Below are positions 43,166 through 43,204 of a stretch of DNA of 43,204 nt, piece after piece. The notes beneath the pieces were generated by a model. That model ran no database searches, was not told the origin of the DNA, and saw nothing but the letters and a program-made list of their open reading frames with translations. Where the stretch lies: the NCBI GenBank assembly GCA_051660685.1, contig JBOFQB010000038.1, positions 1 to 43,204 on the forward strand, read 5' to 3'. A program made the position numbers and the translations under genes. Numbering within the stretch: the stretch's first letter is position 1; every line of letters starts with the position of its first letter. The DNA is from JAVBSX01 sp051660685. Lineage in GTDB: Bacteria > Planctomycetota > Planctomycetia > Pirellulales > Thermoguttaceae.

Positions 43166-43204
43166 ATGAAAAAACGTGAATACACAACAGGTCTTGAATT
43201 AACG
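43166..43204 (+). CDS. Start of a protein gene, cut by the window end
   Basis: An ATG preceded by a strong GGGAGGAGT site opens a frame of 13 codons, MKKREYTTGLELT, that runs off the end. It starts divergently from the GT2 gene. Too little remains to name it. Confidence 0.6.
   Translation, partial: MKKREYTTGLELT

Overview
The window looks like a piece of a Planctomycetota chromosome. The grounds are: two exported proteins ending in a PEP-CTERM sorting signal, a long Ser/Thr kinase fused to a zinc ribbon and WD40 repeats, an FG-GAP/VCBS repeat protein, a low-complexity secreted protein with a His/Trp/Tyr-rich section, many proteins with Q-, S/T- or G-rich linkers, weak or absent Shine-Dalgarno sites on several genes, and many palindromic intergenic repeats. 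GC content looks moderate. The species cannot be named from sequence alone. No rRNA, tRNA, CRISPR array, phage genes or transposase were seen.

Layout. 1-3150: two tandem PEP-CTERM proteins behind a clear sigma70-type promoter, closed by a strong terminator and a nested palindromic repeat. 3174-5032 (minus): an acyl carrier protein and a carotenoid-desaturase/RetSat-like flavoprotein. 5415-8117: a methyl-accepting chemotaxis protein. 8118-9189: a palindrome cluster and a small lipoprotein. 9190-11038: phenylacetate-CoA ligase and the fluoride channel CrcB. 11074-17180 (minus): a large secreted low-complexity protein, an FG-GAP protein, YacG and the EF-P lysine aminomutase EpmB. 17445-23173: a small lipoprotein, a divergent DnaA, a probable structured RNA upstream of dnaA, an iron-type ABC ATPase and a thioredoxin-trypsin fusion, with related GGGATAGGG-rich repeats filling several of the gaps. 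23592-25841: riboflavin synthase, then an overlapping pair encoding an AAA ATPase and a PD-(D/E)XK-like protein. 26091-29864 (minus): a giant fatty-acyl-AMP ligase/ACP/alpha-oxoamine synthase fusion. 30088-33113: a GT39-type membrane glycosyltransferase and an endonuclease III-like glycosylase carrying a DprA-like winged helix. 33169-41563: closely spaced genes for a GH127 glycosidase, a HepT/MntA toxin-antitoxin pair, a zinc dehydrogenase and the WD40 kinase. 41851-43204: a GT2 glycosyltransferase and the first 13 codons of another gene.

How the genes may work together. The lipid-type genes (free ACP plus flavoprotein; the FAAL-ACP-oxoamine synthase fusion) point to acyl chains activated on carrier proteins, the fusion probably making a long-chain aminoketone of the sphingoid type. 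The AAA ATPase/nuclease-like pair and the HepT/MntA pair are candidate defence or stress modules. The strongest candidates for something undescribed are the probable structured RNA at about 19661-19903, which has its own promoter, an 11-bp helix and a U-tract; the ATPase/PD-(D/E)XK pair; the lipid megasynthase; and the mobile-looking repeat family abutting stop and start codons. All functions are inferred by reading motifs; no database search was run.
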